This document shows positions 44,736-55,130 of a DNA stretch of 64,000 bases, piece by piece. This DNA is from Lytechinus variegatus. Lineage: Eukaryota; Echinodermata; Echinoidea; Temnopleuroida; Toxopneustidae. The stretch lies in assembly GCF_018143015.1 (NCBI RefSeq), contig NC_054743.1, forward strand, positions 31,955,934 to 32,019,933. Direction: 5' to 3'. A model generated the notes under the pieces. It made no database searches. It saw nothing but the letters and a program-made list of their open reading frames with translations, and had not been told where the DNA came from. Every line of letters begins with the position of its first letter. Within the stretch, counting starts at the first letter, position 1. The position numbers and the translations under genes were made by a program.

Positions 44736-45347
44736 TTAAAGGAGATATTTATATCTCAATAAATAGAGTAAAATTGGCAGAGCAAAATGCTGAAAATTTG
44801 ATGAAAATCGGATAACAAAGTTATTGAATTTTAAAGATCATTGCATTATCGATGAACAGGCACTCAAATCAAGCCTACAGCATCGTAAGTAAAGAAACAG
44901 TTCTCGGCATGTCGATCTTAAATTCATGAATATTATTAGGTGGGCTGATCATGATGTCACTCCCACTTGTTCTTTGCAGTTTATTACTAGTATATGAAAT
45001 AAGGTTTATCTAAAAAAATTCTATACCCCCCCGCCCCCCCCAAAAAAAAATGGATTGACAACTGATTAAGTGCATTATTTTTTTTATTGCCGCAATTTAT
45101 TTCATCATAATAGAGACACATCATTTACACATGTATGAAAAAAATGCAATTATGATTTCATGTAATAACATAAGAAAGGGGAAAGAGGGGATGTGACATC
45201 ATCAGCCCACCTAATTAATATTCATGACGATGTGCATATAACTGTTTTTACAAAATATTGTTAAATATTTTCAGCATACTGCTTTGTGAATTTTACTCTG
45301 TTTAGTTTAGATATAAATATTTTCAGCCCGGACCATCCCTTAAAGGT
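44736..45347. mobile_element. Foldback element related in plan to family A
   Basis: Inverted arms: TTAAAGGAGATATTTATATC at the left and GATATAAATATTTTCAGCCC to CATCCCTTAAAGG at the right. Inner pair: ATTAGGTGGGCTGATCATGA / GACATCATCAGCCCACCTAA. Same length and layout as family A (about 610 bp) but different sequence at the ends. Confidence 0.8.
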
Positions 45348-46477
45348 CGGGGTGCGCTGCGCGCGCGCCCCCGGCCAACGCCGCCGCCCCCCCCCCCCCT
45401 TCCGAGAAAGATTTTTTTTTCAATCATCAAAAGATTAATACTTCTGTTAATGGGTGGATTCATCTCTAAATCTCGTCAAGTGTTAGGCCGACATTGGCCT
45501 ATTTTTCATGACCCCCTCCCCTCCCCTGCAAATTTTGTGGTCTATATAGGCCCGAATTCACTTAGGCACTCTAATTCTCGACAATCATGATCCCGTCGTG
45601 ATCTCATCTTTTACCGTTCTCATGTCCTCTAACCATAGTGCACGAGATTTCTTGACACTTTTATTTCTTTTTCCTATTCTTCTGCAGGTTATTTTATTGA
45701 TGAGCTTGTGACCATGGCGGTTATTTTCCGGGGGGGGGGGAGTGGTAAGATGCTAAATAAATGAAATACGATCACGAAGAGGCCTATAACCGAGCTCAAT
45801 TAATTTGGGGGTGGTTTGGCATTTTCTTATGACCCCTATTTTCATCATTATTTTAAACGACGTTTCTAGTCACGAAGTAGTTTTTCAGGGTCGATTACCT
45901 CGCTAGCTCGCCACAGGCTTTCAGTCTCTTCTATTATCACGCACCCCTTTAAAACGTTTTTGGACCGTCCATTCATGCAGCTTTCCAACTAATTTGCTCG
46001 CATACTGATTGTCAAATGAAATTCAGTAGTTTCACAACAAACCCAGACAATAGCCATCGGAAACATCTTAATAATAATAGTAATGATATTGTATTAATAT
46101 ATCGTTTAATATCAAGCTTTACATTATTCGTTAGAATCTGGGGCGGCGGAAAGAGCGAAGTTGAAAGTGGGGGGGGGGGAGCTCAGGAAAAAAGGACATC
46201 TTTTCAGTTTCGAAAGGGGCACTATCTTAAAACAAAGAAAAAAAATCTTATTTCAAGTGGTGTAATAAGCCAAAAATTTCGAGGGGACTCGATACCTCGT
46301 GTTACACAAATTTATAAGACGTTGTGAGCTAATCAAGCAAGCACAAATTTTTGACATTTTTATGACGAAAATAAAATTTTGTGATGATAGATTTCAACAA
46401 CTATAATATTCTGTAAAAAAAAAAAATCATATTTCACCCTTGTCAATTATTAACTCGTATGCTATCCTTATTTTGGT
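45348..46477. other. Gene-free spacer with G/C homopolymer runs
   Basis: GC-rich patch GCGCTGCGCGCGCGCCCCCG near 45353, several long C or G runs (45387, 45730, 46170), no supported gene. Confidence 0.5.
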
Positions 46478-46671
46478 CTCCCATCAGTTCATCCACTATC
46501 CACATTGAATTGCCATTTCGTCCACTCACCATTTCGTCTAATATCCAGTTGATCCAATGGCCATTTAGTCCATATACCATTTGGTCTAATTTGACTTAGT
46601 GTTAATCTGGCGAAATGCATGGATGAAAAGAAAATGAGTATTAATAAATTGGACCAACTCGATAGTTATGA
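46478..46671. repeat. Degenerate CATTTCGTC/CATTTAGTCC repeat array, left flank of LTR element
   Basis: Repeated words such as GCCATTTCGTCCACT, CACCATTTCGTCTAAT, GGCCATTTAGTCCAT and ACCATTTGGTCTAAT at about 20-bp intervals. Interrupted at 46671 by the LTR element; the other side (54974 onward) has the same words in reverse orientation. Confidence 0.75.
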
Positions 46672-47921
46672 TGTAAGGTTCAAACCAATATACTTTTCTG
46701 TAGTCAAGGAGCCAAACAAAAACAAAGTCAAACAGGTTTTATAGGATGACTGGGGATATATATATTCAAGGCTATAAAGATACAAGGCTATAGATATAAA
46801 GGTAACAAAATGTAATATCACAACTTGGACAGAATCAGAAAGCAATCTCAAATTATGTATTAAATAACATTAAATAAAAATAGATCGGTCAGTATCCACA
46901 AGGAGAACCAAACAAAATAAAAGGAAGCAGTTTGAGACTTTTTGTCCGGTATGGAGATAACGGTAGCGAAAGAAGTGTAGAATCTCTCCTAAATAAATGT
47001 CTCAATCGATCAGGATGATACTTCAACAAGGGATCCAAAATTAATAAAAATACTCCGGATAGCGTCTCTTATCCAGTGTCGACCAAAACGAATGTGCACG
47101 ATCAAAAAAATATATATCAGGTAAGCGTCTTACAAGGTATTTTGACTCCACAATAATTCCACAAATAGGCTTTAAAAAATACTCACAATCTGCATAGCGT
47201 TTATCATTGATGTCTTGAAAGGGGTTCCGATTCTAATTATTGGCTAAAAAATACTCACAAGCTGGATAGCTTCGATTCCAATACCAATGTTTGGGTGCAG
47301 AGGGGCAAAAAGGTTGTGTATTATGTCTGCTTCCAGGGTAAACTCCAAGATAAAAAAAATAACTTGCTCAAAATTCTCAATATACGGTTTGTCACAAAAC
47401 TAAATATTCCACAACTGCCACAATGTGTTCTCTTCTTCTTCACATCAAATCCAACTCTGTCCAATCCTTTTCAAAGCAAAAAAATGTCTCCTCTGTTCCA
47501 TTCATGTGGCAGCTCTCTATGCCACGTCATAAGTCCTGTTCTCTCTTTTCTACAAAATCCTGACCATTTAGTCTTTCCCTAATTCTATTCTACTGCCATA
47601 CAAAACTAAATTAATAAACTATGCACAACAAAATTTCTCAGTCTGAACAGATCTACACTATCCTAGACTTACGTCCCATAGACTTTCTGACCATGAGCTT
47701 ATACTGAGACTAAACTAATTCTATTCTACTATAAACTATGCTGACTCAAATGGGAACACTGCTCAGTGACCGTCTGGGTCAACCACCCTGCCCATAAACC
47801 TGTTAACACTAAACATACACACATTCAAGGATAATGTAGAGGGGGAAAGAGAAAGGGAGTGGGGTGAGAGTGTTGCCTACACAAAATATTCTAATCATTA
47901 TGGAAATGCCTATACTTTACA
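46672..47921 (-). repeat. 3' LTR
   Basis: Partner of the LTR at 53720-54973. A purine tract (AAAGCAGGGAGGTG on the minus strand) lies just upstream. Confidence 0.95.
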
Positions 47922-48327
47922 CACCTCCCTGCTTTCAAAAGTCATGACTTCCACATGTCATGACGAAATATATACATTGCTGCTAGTTTTTGTAAGCTTT
48001 CTAATCTACGAGACTAATTATATACAGAAGTCCTCCCACTTTAATAATACAAGTGAGTTAACGAACCTAACCCGATCATCAAACACAGTGTGATGCAAGA
48101 ACTGGAATATATTTACAATTATTTACAACATGCATAATATGGAAAGGAAAAAAAGAGAGGAAATGATAGTTAAAGAAAAAGAATGACATCGCAATAGGAA
48201 AAACACATAATCAACTAAATATCCACATATGCAAATGTAATGCATAAAAATATGTCACTTAATTACCACTTTGGCAGGGATACCAATAATGTTAGTATCT
48301 ATCAACTATCTTCTGCCAACTCGCTGT

Positions 48328-51300
48328 CTATTCAAGTCTTTGGCTCAGAGCAGCCAGACTATTTTTCCAAGATAAGTTATATCTAACCCTATCCCAGAAG
48401 AAATCTTCTGCTACAGCGGTGAATATTCCCTTGTTTAGCCATTCTAGACTTAGGCCTACTACGGGGGACTGCCAATTTGCATTTATTGTGTTAGAAGATG
48501 CATCGTATCTGGAAGGTGGCACACCTAAATTTGATCTACCTGATTTTCGAATAATTCGGGGGTCTGGTTCCGAAGGAGGTAGGGGTCGTAAGGTCAAGAC
48601 ATTTTCTGTGTTTTCATGGGCACTTTCCTTACTTGTTTCAGTGGGGGTCAGCCGTGATTCCTCAGAGAGGGGGGACGTAAGAGGTGAAGGAGCATTCCCT
48701 TGAGACCCCTCTGTGCGTGGAGGGACGATAAGTGGTGTGTAATCCAGTAATGAGTTACCTAGGCTGTGACTGGGTGCTGTCGATGGCAGTGTGTCTTGGT
48801 CTACTAACTCCATGGGTGGAGATTCACTCTCGTTATCTCCTTGTTGGTGGAAGATGCAGGGTTTAATTTCGTTCCTGTGAACGACTTTTGGATCTCCAGA
48901 CCCGTCTTCGCGCACTATCCGATAGGTTGGGACACCATCATGTGGGACCCCCAACACAATATAGGGGGTGGGTTTCCACTTGTTGTGTATCTTGCGAGGA
49001 CGTCTTGGGTCGTGATCACGCAAGAGAACTCGCTCGCCTGGAAGTAGGGGTTGATCTGTGACTTTGCTGTTGTAGTGTTTGCATCTTACTTCTGCTGTTT
49101 TTTGTAATTGTGCCCCAGATATTCGGTATGCAGTGTGGAATGCTGCATGGTGCTCTTGAATCCATTCTGGAATGTTCCTATCCTGGTCAGAATTTGTTTC
49201 CAGTCCGAGTGTTACATCGAGAGGGAGGCGTGCATGCCTTCCAAAAATAAGGTAGAAGGGGGTGTATCCCGTGGAAGAATGAGTGGTGTTATTATAACTG
49301 TACACTAGCGAGTGGAGGTAGTCGGGCCAGTGTCGTTTCTTTTCATCTTCCAGGGCCCTTACCATGCTTATTAGGGTTCTGTTGAACCTCTCGACCTGCC
49401 CATTGCCAGCTGGGTGATACGGGGTGGTTCGACTCTTCCTGGCACCGTAGAGGTTGCAAAGCTCTTGAATAAGCCTGGACTCAAAATTAGCACCCTGGTC
49501 TGAGTGTACCCTACTTGGGAATCCATAGGGGAGAACGAAATGCTTCCAGAGAGCACGGGCAGTGGTGATTGCCGTTTGGTTGCGGGTTGGGACTGCAACA
49601 CAGAACTTCGTGAAATGGTCTGTAATCACCAGCACATTTTCATACCCGTCCGCAGAGCGTTCTAGGGAGAGATAATCCACAGCCACAAGTTCGAGAGGTG
49701 CTGACACACAGATTGGCACAAGGGGCGCCTTAATTCCACGCTGCGGTCTTCGTAGGGAGCACTCCTTACACTGAGAGCACCACTGTGTGATGGCATCCCT
49801 CATGAACGGCCAGTAGAACCGCTCTTCTACCAAAGAAGTAGTTTTGACAACACTGAAATGTCCCATTTCATTGTGGAAAGCATTGAGAGCCATATTTTGA
49901 AGCGATGAAGGCAGTACAGTCTGTAGGGTTTCCCTTCCTACTCTCTTATCGAAGCGACGACGATGAAGAACTCCATACTCTAATGATAACCGCTCCCACT
50001 GGTTCAGGAGTTTTTGCACCTCCTTGCTGTACCCTTTCCGCTGTGGTAAGGTTGGCCTCCGCTGTGCCAGGTAGTGTTCCAGCACTACTGAAATCACTGG
50101 GTCCTGCTTCTGTTGCTGTCCAATATCCTTGGCAGATATACCTGGGAGAATCTGACTCCCTCCTAAGTTCAGCTGAGTCTCTAATTGGAAAACTTCAACC
50201 TCATCACCTTCTTCTGAGTCTGAGTCTACATGTAGAGGCTGTGCCAAACGTGACAACACATCTGCATTGGCATTGAGTTTCCCAGGCCGGTAATGTATCT
50301 TGAAGTTGAAGTTTGATAATTTTGCCATCCATCTTTGTCCCACAGCACCAAGGTCAGCAGTGTCCAGATGTACTAGGGGGTTGTGGTCCGTGAATATATC
50401 AACTCTAGAGCCAGTCAGATAGTCCTTGTATTTTTCAGTCACTGCCCATTTCAAAGCAAGAAGTTCCAGTTTGAAGGCACTATAGTTAGCATCATTTCTC
50501 TCAGACTTTCTCAGTCCACGGCTTGCATAAGCAATTACCTTCTCTGACCCATCTATCTCTTGGGCCAGTACAGCACCAAGCCCTGAGTTGCTTGCGTCCG
50601 TGTACAATTTGAAAGGTCTCTGAAAGTCTGGGAATGCTAAGATTGGCGGTGACATGAGGCACTTGCGCAGTGTGTCGAAGGCTGTTTGACACTCATCCGT
50701 CCACAAGAAGGGGTTTCCATGGTTTGTTTGGTGATTGCGCTTTTTCTTTAGTTGTCCTGTTAGGCTGAACAGAGGTTTTGCAATCTTGGAGAAGTCTTTC
50801 ACAAACCTCCTGTAATACCCAACAAACCCAAGGAACTGTCTAACTTCCTTCCTTGTAGTGGGAACCTTCCAGTTCTCCAGAGCAGAGCACTTAGTTGGAT
50901 CCGTTGCTATTCCCTCCGCCGATATGACGTGCCCAAGATACTGCACTTCGGATTTGAGTATCTTGCACTTTGATGGTTTGAGTTTCAGTCCATGGTTCGT
51001 CAATCGTGTAAACACAAGGTCCAACCTTTCCAGATGGGTTTTGAAGTCCTTAGAGAAGATGATGATGTCGTCCAGGTAGATTAGGAGGGACTGGTAGTTC
51101 TGGTCACCTAAGCAACGCTCCATCAATCGCTGAAAAGTGGCTGGGGCATTGCTGAGTCCAAAAGGCATCCTGTTGAACTCGTAAAGACCCATTGGTGTGG
51201 TGAATGCTGTCTTTGGTATATCCTCGGGGCGAACCTCCACTTGCCAGTAGCCACTGGCGAGGTCCAGGGTGGAGAAATACTTTGCCCCACCCAACGCATC

Positions 51301-52728
51301 TAGGGACTCCTCAATACGGGGCAATGGGAAAGCATCCTTTCTGGTGTGTGCATTGAGTTTCCGGTAATCTACACAGAGACGTATAGTGCCGTCCTTTTTC
51401 CTAACAAGGACCATTGGAGATGCCCACGGACTGTGGCTCTCTTGGATGACATCTTTCTCCAGTAGTTGTTTTATGTGCTGTTTCACTTCTGCATACAGCT
51501 GTGGTGGGATTCGTCGAAATCTCTCTTTGAATGGCTGGGTGTCACCAGTGGGGATTGTATGTGTTATGGTGTCAGTTCGGCCATAATCCCCTTCTCTAGC
51601 CGAAAACACCTCCCGATGTCTTGTCAACAGCTTGTGTACTGCTTCAATCTCTTCCGGCTCAAGATCTTGCTGAATATCCACGCCTGGGATAGTATTCTCA
51701 TTGGGCACTCTACGTGGGTCTGTGTCTGTGTTATCCACTCCCTCGATATGGTGTATCATGGCTTCGTATCCACCTTCTTTGTCAATCCTGTCATCTTTGG
51801 TTCCCTGCTCAAGTAGTGGAGTATCTCTGGGTAGGATGTTGACTTGAGTTTTGTCCAATGATTCAAGGCTTCCCAGTCTGACATTTCTGGTCAATCTAAC
51901 TGGCTGTCTACTATAGTTTACTACTCTTACAGGTAGGTAGCCCCTTTTCACAGTAACTACAGTCCGAGCTACCATAAGACCCCCAGGAAGGTCCTTTGGG
52001 TCTACTGGTTCAAGGATGGCGGTAATACCATTTGTAAGGTGTAGGTTCGTTAGACATCTGCCCTTCAGCACTACTTCAGTCTCCGCTGGTACCACCACCT
52101 CTCCTTTTCCAACTGTCCGAACCCATTTTGCATGAACAACTGCTTCTTGAGTATCCACCATCTTTATTGCTGCAACTAAGCCTGGAGACATTGGGTGCTC
52201 AATTCTCTCTGGGGGTACATCGAGAAGACTTCTGCACCTAGTGATGAGGTTTGTTCCAATAAGGCATTGGGCCTTACTGGTGCTGATATCACTGACCACA
52301 ATTACGCCAACATTTTGAAATTCCCTACCACAAATTGTAAATGTCAAATTCAGCACACCAAGGTAGGGAAGCTCTTGTCTGTTAATCCCTTTGAGACTAA
52401 GCCAAGGCAGTGATCCATCAAGGGGTGTTCCCAAGCAAGAATACACAAAGTCCTTAGAGATTAATGTTACTTGAGATCCAGTATCTATTAAACACTCTGT
52501 CGCGAAGCCCTCTATCTTGACTGTCGTAAAGAATTGTCCACCTACAAGGTTTCGGTATTTCACATTGTGAGCCCTGGTAGGGGCGGATCCTGTCGCTTGG
52601 CTCATGGCGACGGTCCCAATTAGTTTAAATCCTGGCCAGATGGTTGACGTGAGCTTGTAACTGACGACTCTGTTGTCTGTCGCGTACAGTTTCGAGCCAT
52701 GTGTCCCCACTCGTTGCAGTTGAAACAT
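48328..52728 (-). CDS. Pol polyprotein of the LTR element
   Basis: 1466 residues. Order: retropepsin-like protease (LIDTGSQVTLI), reverse transcriptase with YLDDIIIFS, RNase H (LYTDASNSGLGAVLAQE), zinc-binding and DDE integrase core (AVDYLS, HSDQGANFES, GNGQVERFNR), and a C-terminal tail rich in Pro/Ser. The domain order RT-RNase H-integrase defines Ty3/Gypsy. Confidence 0.93.
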   Translation of the reverse strand: MFQLQRVGTHGSKLYATDNRVVSYKLTSTIWPGFKLIGTVAMSQATGSAPTRAHNVKYRNLVGGQFFTTVKIEGFATECLIDTGSQVTLISKDFVYSCLGTPLDGSLPWLSLKGINRQELPYLGVLNLTFTICGREFQNVGVIVVSDISTSKAQCLIGTNLITRCRSLLDVPPERIEHPMSPGLVAAIKMVDTQEAVVHAKWVRTVGKGEVVVPAETEVVLKGRCLTNLHLTNGITAILEPVDPKDLPGGLMVARTVVTVKRGYLPVRVVNYSRQPVRLTRNVRLGSLESLDKTQVNILPRDTPLLEQGTKDDRIDKEGGYEAMIHHIEGVDNTDTDPRRVPNENTIPGVDIQQDLEPEEIEAVHKLLTRHREVFSAREGDYGRTDTITHTIPTGDTQPFKERFRRIPPQLYAEVKQHIKQLLEKDVIQESHSPWASPMVLVRKKDGTIRLCVDYRKLNAHTRKDAFPLPRIEESLDALGGAKYFSTLDLASGYWQVEVRPEDIPKTAFTTPMGLYEFNRMPFGLSNAPATFQRLMERCLGDQNYQSLLIYLDDIIIFSKDFKTHLERLDLVFTRLTNHGLKLKPSKCKILKSEVQYLGHVISAEGIATDPTKCSALENWKVPTTRKEVRQFLGFVGYYRRFVKDFSKIAKPLFSLTGQLKKKRNHQTNHGNPFLWTDECQTAFDTLRKCLMSPPILAFPDFQRPFKLYTDASNSGLGAVLAQEIDGSEKVIAYASRGLRKSERNDANYSAFKLELLALKWAVTEKYKDYLTGSRVDIFTDHNPLVHLDTADLGAVGQRWMAKLSNFNFKIHYRPGKLNANADVLSRLAQPLHVDSDSEEGDEVEVFQLETQLNLGGSQILPGISAKDIGQQQKQDPVISVVLEHYLAQRRPTLPQRKGYSKEVQKLLNQWERLSLEYGVLHRRRFDKRVGRETLQTVLPSSLQNMALNAFHNEMGHFSVVKTTSLVEERFYWPFMRDAITQWCSQCKECSLRRPQRGIKAPLVPICVSAPLELVAVDYLSLERSADGYENVLVITDHFTKFCVAVPTRNQTAITTARALWKHFVLPYGFPSRVHSDQGANFESRLIQELCNLYGARKSRTTPYHPAGNGQVERFNRTLISMVRALEDEKKRHWPDYLHSLVYSYNNTTHSSTGYTPFYLIFGRHARLPLDVTLGLETNSDQDRNIPEWIQEHHAAFHTAYRISGAQLQKTAEVRCKHYNSKVTDQPLLPGERVLLRDHDPRRPRKIHNKWKPTPYIVLGVPHDGVPTYRIVREDGSGDPKVVHRNEIKPCIFHQQGDNESESPPMELVDQDTLPSTAPSHSLGNSLLDYTPLIVPPRTEGSQGNAPSPLTSPLSEESRLTPTETSKESAHENTENVLTLRPLPPSEPDPRIIRKSGRSNLGVPPSRYDASSNTINANWQSPVVGLSLEWLNKGIFTAVAEDFFWDRVRYNLSWKNSLAALSQRLE

Positions 52729-53573
52729 CTTGGGCGGCCTTGGTCGTCCCAGCTTGGGTTCCTGGTCTTTCCTCCCTGCTGATTCCCAGGTCCTCTGCCT
52801 CTCTTGGCCACTTGTTGACTTAGCTCGGTCATGGTAACCCGAAGGGCCTTCAGTTCCTCAGCCAATTGAGAAAGGGTGAAGGGAGCATCACTACCTGCCG
52901 AGCTGCTGACCCCATCCGTCTTGAATACGGATGCTTCAGCCTGACCAAATTCACCATGGCCCGCCATATCTTCCTCTGCTTCTATCCTCCTTGCCTCCTC
53001 CTTCAGCATCCTAAACGAGATAGCCCCGTTCCTACGAGCGAAACGGCTGACAGCGATCTTCACAGGACCCTGACGCATCCCTTCAAGGAAGCATCCGCAC
53101 AACACCTCATCCACGTTGGGTATTTTTGACTTGCTCTCAACCTTCCCTGTGAGCTCTTGGAGAGCCAAGGCAAACTGTCTTGTTGTCTCCCCGGGCCTCT
53201 GATGTCGCCCATGAAGTTTGTTTAGTAAGGATGCCAATGTCTCCTTCTCTCCGTATATATCTCGGAGAGCTTCAAATATTTTAGAAGGGTCTGTCCTTGT
53301 CGCAATGTCCAAAACCATCACTTCCCTGCGGGCCTCTCCTGCAAGGTGATGGATGATGACCTGTGATTTCTGGTCCTCGGGGGTATTCCATGCTTTGTAG
53401 GCTGCCTCCACTCTTGCAATCCACCCCTCTATCCCCTGAGTGGCTTCAAGGTTGTCCCCACTGAAAGTTGGTATCGTAACATATAAGGGGAAGTAAGGGA
53501 GTGGCACTATTGGAGCTGTGCCTTGGTTGGAAGAAGAGATGGGGGCACCCCCGTTATTGCCTTCTGTGGCCAT
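52620..53573 (-). CDS. Gag-like protein of the LTR element
   Basis: 317 residues. The middle has the helical Gag wording typical of Ty3/Gypsy capsids, and the C-terminus has one CCHC zinc knuckle (CFNCNEWGHMARNC). Overlaps the start of the pol frame by about 109 bp in a different frame, as expected if pol is made by frameshifting or read-through. Confidence 0.88.
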   Translation of the reverse strand: MATEGNNGGAPISSSNQGTAPIVPLPYFPLYVTIPTFSGDNLEATQGIEGWIARVEAAYKAWNTPEDQKSQVIIHHLAGEARREVMVLDIATRTDPSKIFEALRDIYGEKETLASLLNKLHGRHQRPGETTRQFALALQELTGKVESKSKIPNVDEVLCGCFLEGMRQGPVKIAVSRFARRNGAISFRMLKEEARRIEAEEDMAGHGEFGQAEASVFKTDGVSSSAGSDAPFTLSQLAEELKALRVTMTELSQQVAKRGRGPGNQQGGKTRNPSWDDQGRPRCFNCNEWGHMARNCTRQTTESSVTSSRQPSGQDLN

Positions 53574-53697
53574 CTTACAGTCTGGATATTATTTACGCAA
53601 TGGAGGAGGAAATGAAATAGGTAATAATGTATATAATCAAGAATAGCAATAAAACACGGTACCGAGGAGCCTTAAATATTATATTCCTTGACTAAAA

Positions 53698-53714
53698 TCC
53701 CACTTCTGACACCA
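53698..53714 (-). other. Primer binding site, tRNA-Leu-like
   Basis: Minus-strand TGGTGTCAGAAGTGGGA lies a few bases inside the 5' LTR and is complementary to the 3' end of animal tRNA-Leu (CCCACT.CTGACACCA). Confidence 0.8.
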
Positions 53715-53719
53715 AATTA

Positions 53720-54973
53720 TGTAAGGTTCAAACCAATATACTTTTCTGTAGTCAAGGAGCCAAACAAAAACAAAGTCAAACAGGTTTTATAGGATGACTG
53801 GGGATATATATATTCAAGGCTATAAAGATACAAGGCTATAGATATAAAGGTAACAAATATGTAATATCACAACTTGGACAGAATCAGAAAGCAATCTCAA
53901 ATTATGTATTAAATAACATTAAATAAAAATAGATCGGTCAGTATCCACAAGGAGAACCAAACAAAATAAAAGGAAGCAGTTTGAGACTTTTTGTCCGGTA
54001 TGGAGATAACGGTAGCGAAAGAAGTGTAGAATCTATCCTCAATAAATGTCTCAATCGATCAGGATGATACTCCAACAAGGGATCCAAAATTAATAAAAAT
54101 ACTCCGGATAGCGTCTCTTATCCAGTGTCGACCAAAACGAATGTGCACGATCAAAAAAATATATATCAGGTAAGCGTCTTACAAGGTATTTTGACTCCAC
54201 AATAATTCCACAAATAGGCTTTAAAAAATACTCACAATCTGCATAGCGTTTATCATTGATGTCTTGAAAGGGGTTCCGATTCTAATTATTGGCTAAAAAA
54301 TACTCACAAGCTGGATAGATGCTTCGATTCCAATACCAATGTTTGGGTGCAGAGGGGCAAAAAGGTTGTGTATTATGTCTGCTTCCAGGGTAAACTCCAA
54401 GATAAAAAAAATAACTTGCTCAAAATTCTCAATATACGGTTTGTCACAAAACTAAATATTCCACAACTGCCACAATGTGTTCTCTTCTTCTTCACATCAA
54501 ATCCAACTCTGTCCAATCCTTTTCAAAGCAAAAAAATGTCTCCTCTGTTCCATTCATGTGGCAGCTCTCTATGCCACGTCATAAGTCCTGTTCTCTCTTT
54601 TCTACAAAATCCTGACCATTTAGTGTTTCCCTAATTCTATTCTACTGCCATACAAAACTAAATTAATAAACTATGCACAACAAAATTTCTCAGTCTGAAC
54701 AGATCTACACTATCCTACACTTACATCCCATAGACTTTCTGACCATGAGCTTATACTGAGACTAAACTAATTCTATTCTACTATAAACTATGCTGACTCA
54801 AATGGGAACACTGCTCAGTGACCGTCTGGGTCAACCACCCTGCCCATAAACCTGTTAACACTAAACATACACACATTCAAGGATAATGTAGAGGGGGAAA
54901 GAGAAAGGGAGTGGGGTGAGAGTGTTGCCTACACAAAATATTCTAATCATTATGGAAATGCCTATACTTTACA
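53720..54973 (-). repeat. 5' LTR
   Basis: Nearly identical to 46672-47921. Begins and ends with the usual TG...CA inverted dinucleotides. Confidence 0.95.
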
Positions 54974-55130
54974 ATGAGACGAAATGGTAATAGACGAACT
55001 GGTGTGACGAAGTGGCTAATCGACCAAAATGTTTATTGGACCAAATAGCTGTTAGAGGAAATGTTGACAGAATGGCATTAGACTAATTGAAGATCACCAT
55101 GTGTGATGAATGGACGAGTTGGCACTACAT
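54974..55130. repeat. Degenerate GACGAAATGG repeat array, right flank of LTR element
   Basis: Words GAGACGAAATGGTAATAGAC, GACGAAGTGGCTAATCGACC and GACCAAATAGC are the reverse complement of those at 46478-46671. The host element was therefore palindromic and was split near its centre. Confidence 0.7.

Larger units (their letters stand above)
46672..54973 (-). mobile_element. Ty3/Gypsy LTR retrotransposon, whole-looking
   Basis: Complete LTR element of about 8.3 kb on the minus strand. 5' LTR 53720-54973 and 3' LTR 46672-47921 (about 1250 bp each, TGT...ACA), flanked by a 4-bp duplication ATGA (46668-46671 and 54974-54977). By eye the LTRs differ by under one percent, so the insertion is young. 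Parts in order: tRNA-Leu-like primer binding site, gag-like frame, pol frame (protease, RT, RNase H, integrase), purine tract, 3' LTR. Both long frames look unbroken. No envelope frame was seen. Confidence 0.96.

Noticed and set aside
47295-54634. Identical 95-residue plus-strand frames at 47295 and 54347
   Set aside because: They lie antisense within the two LTRs and are identical because the LTRs are.
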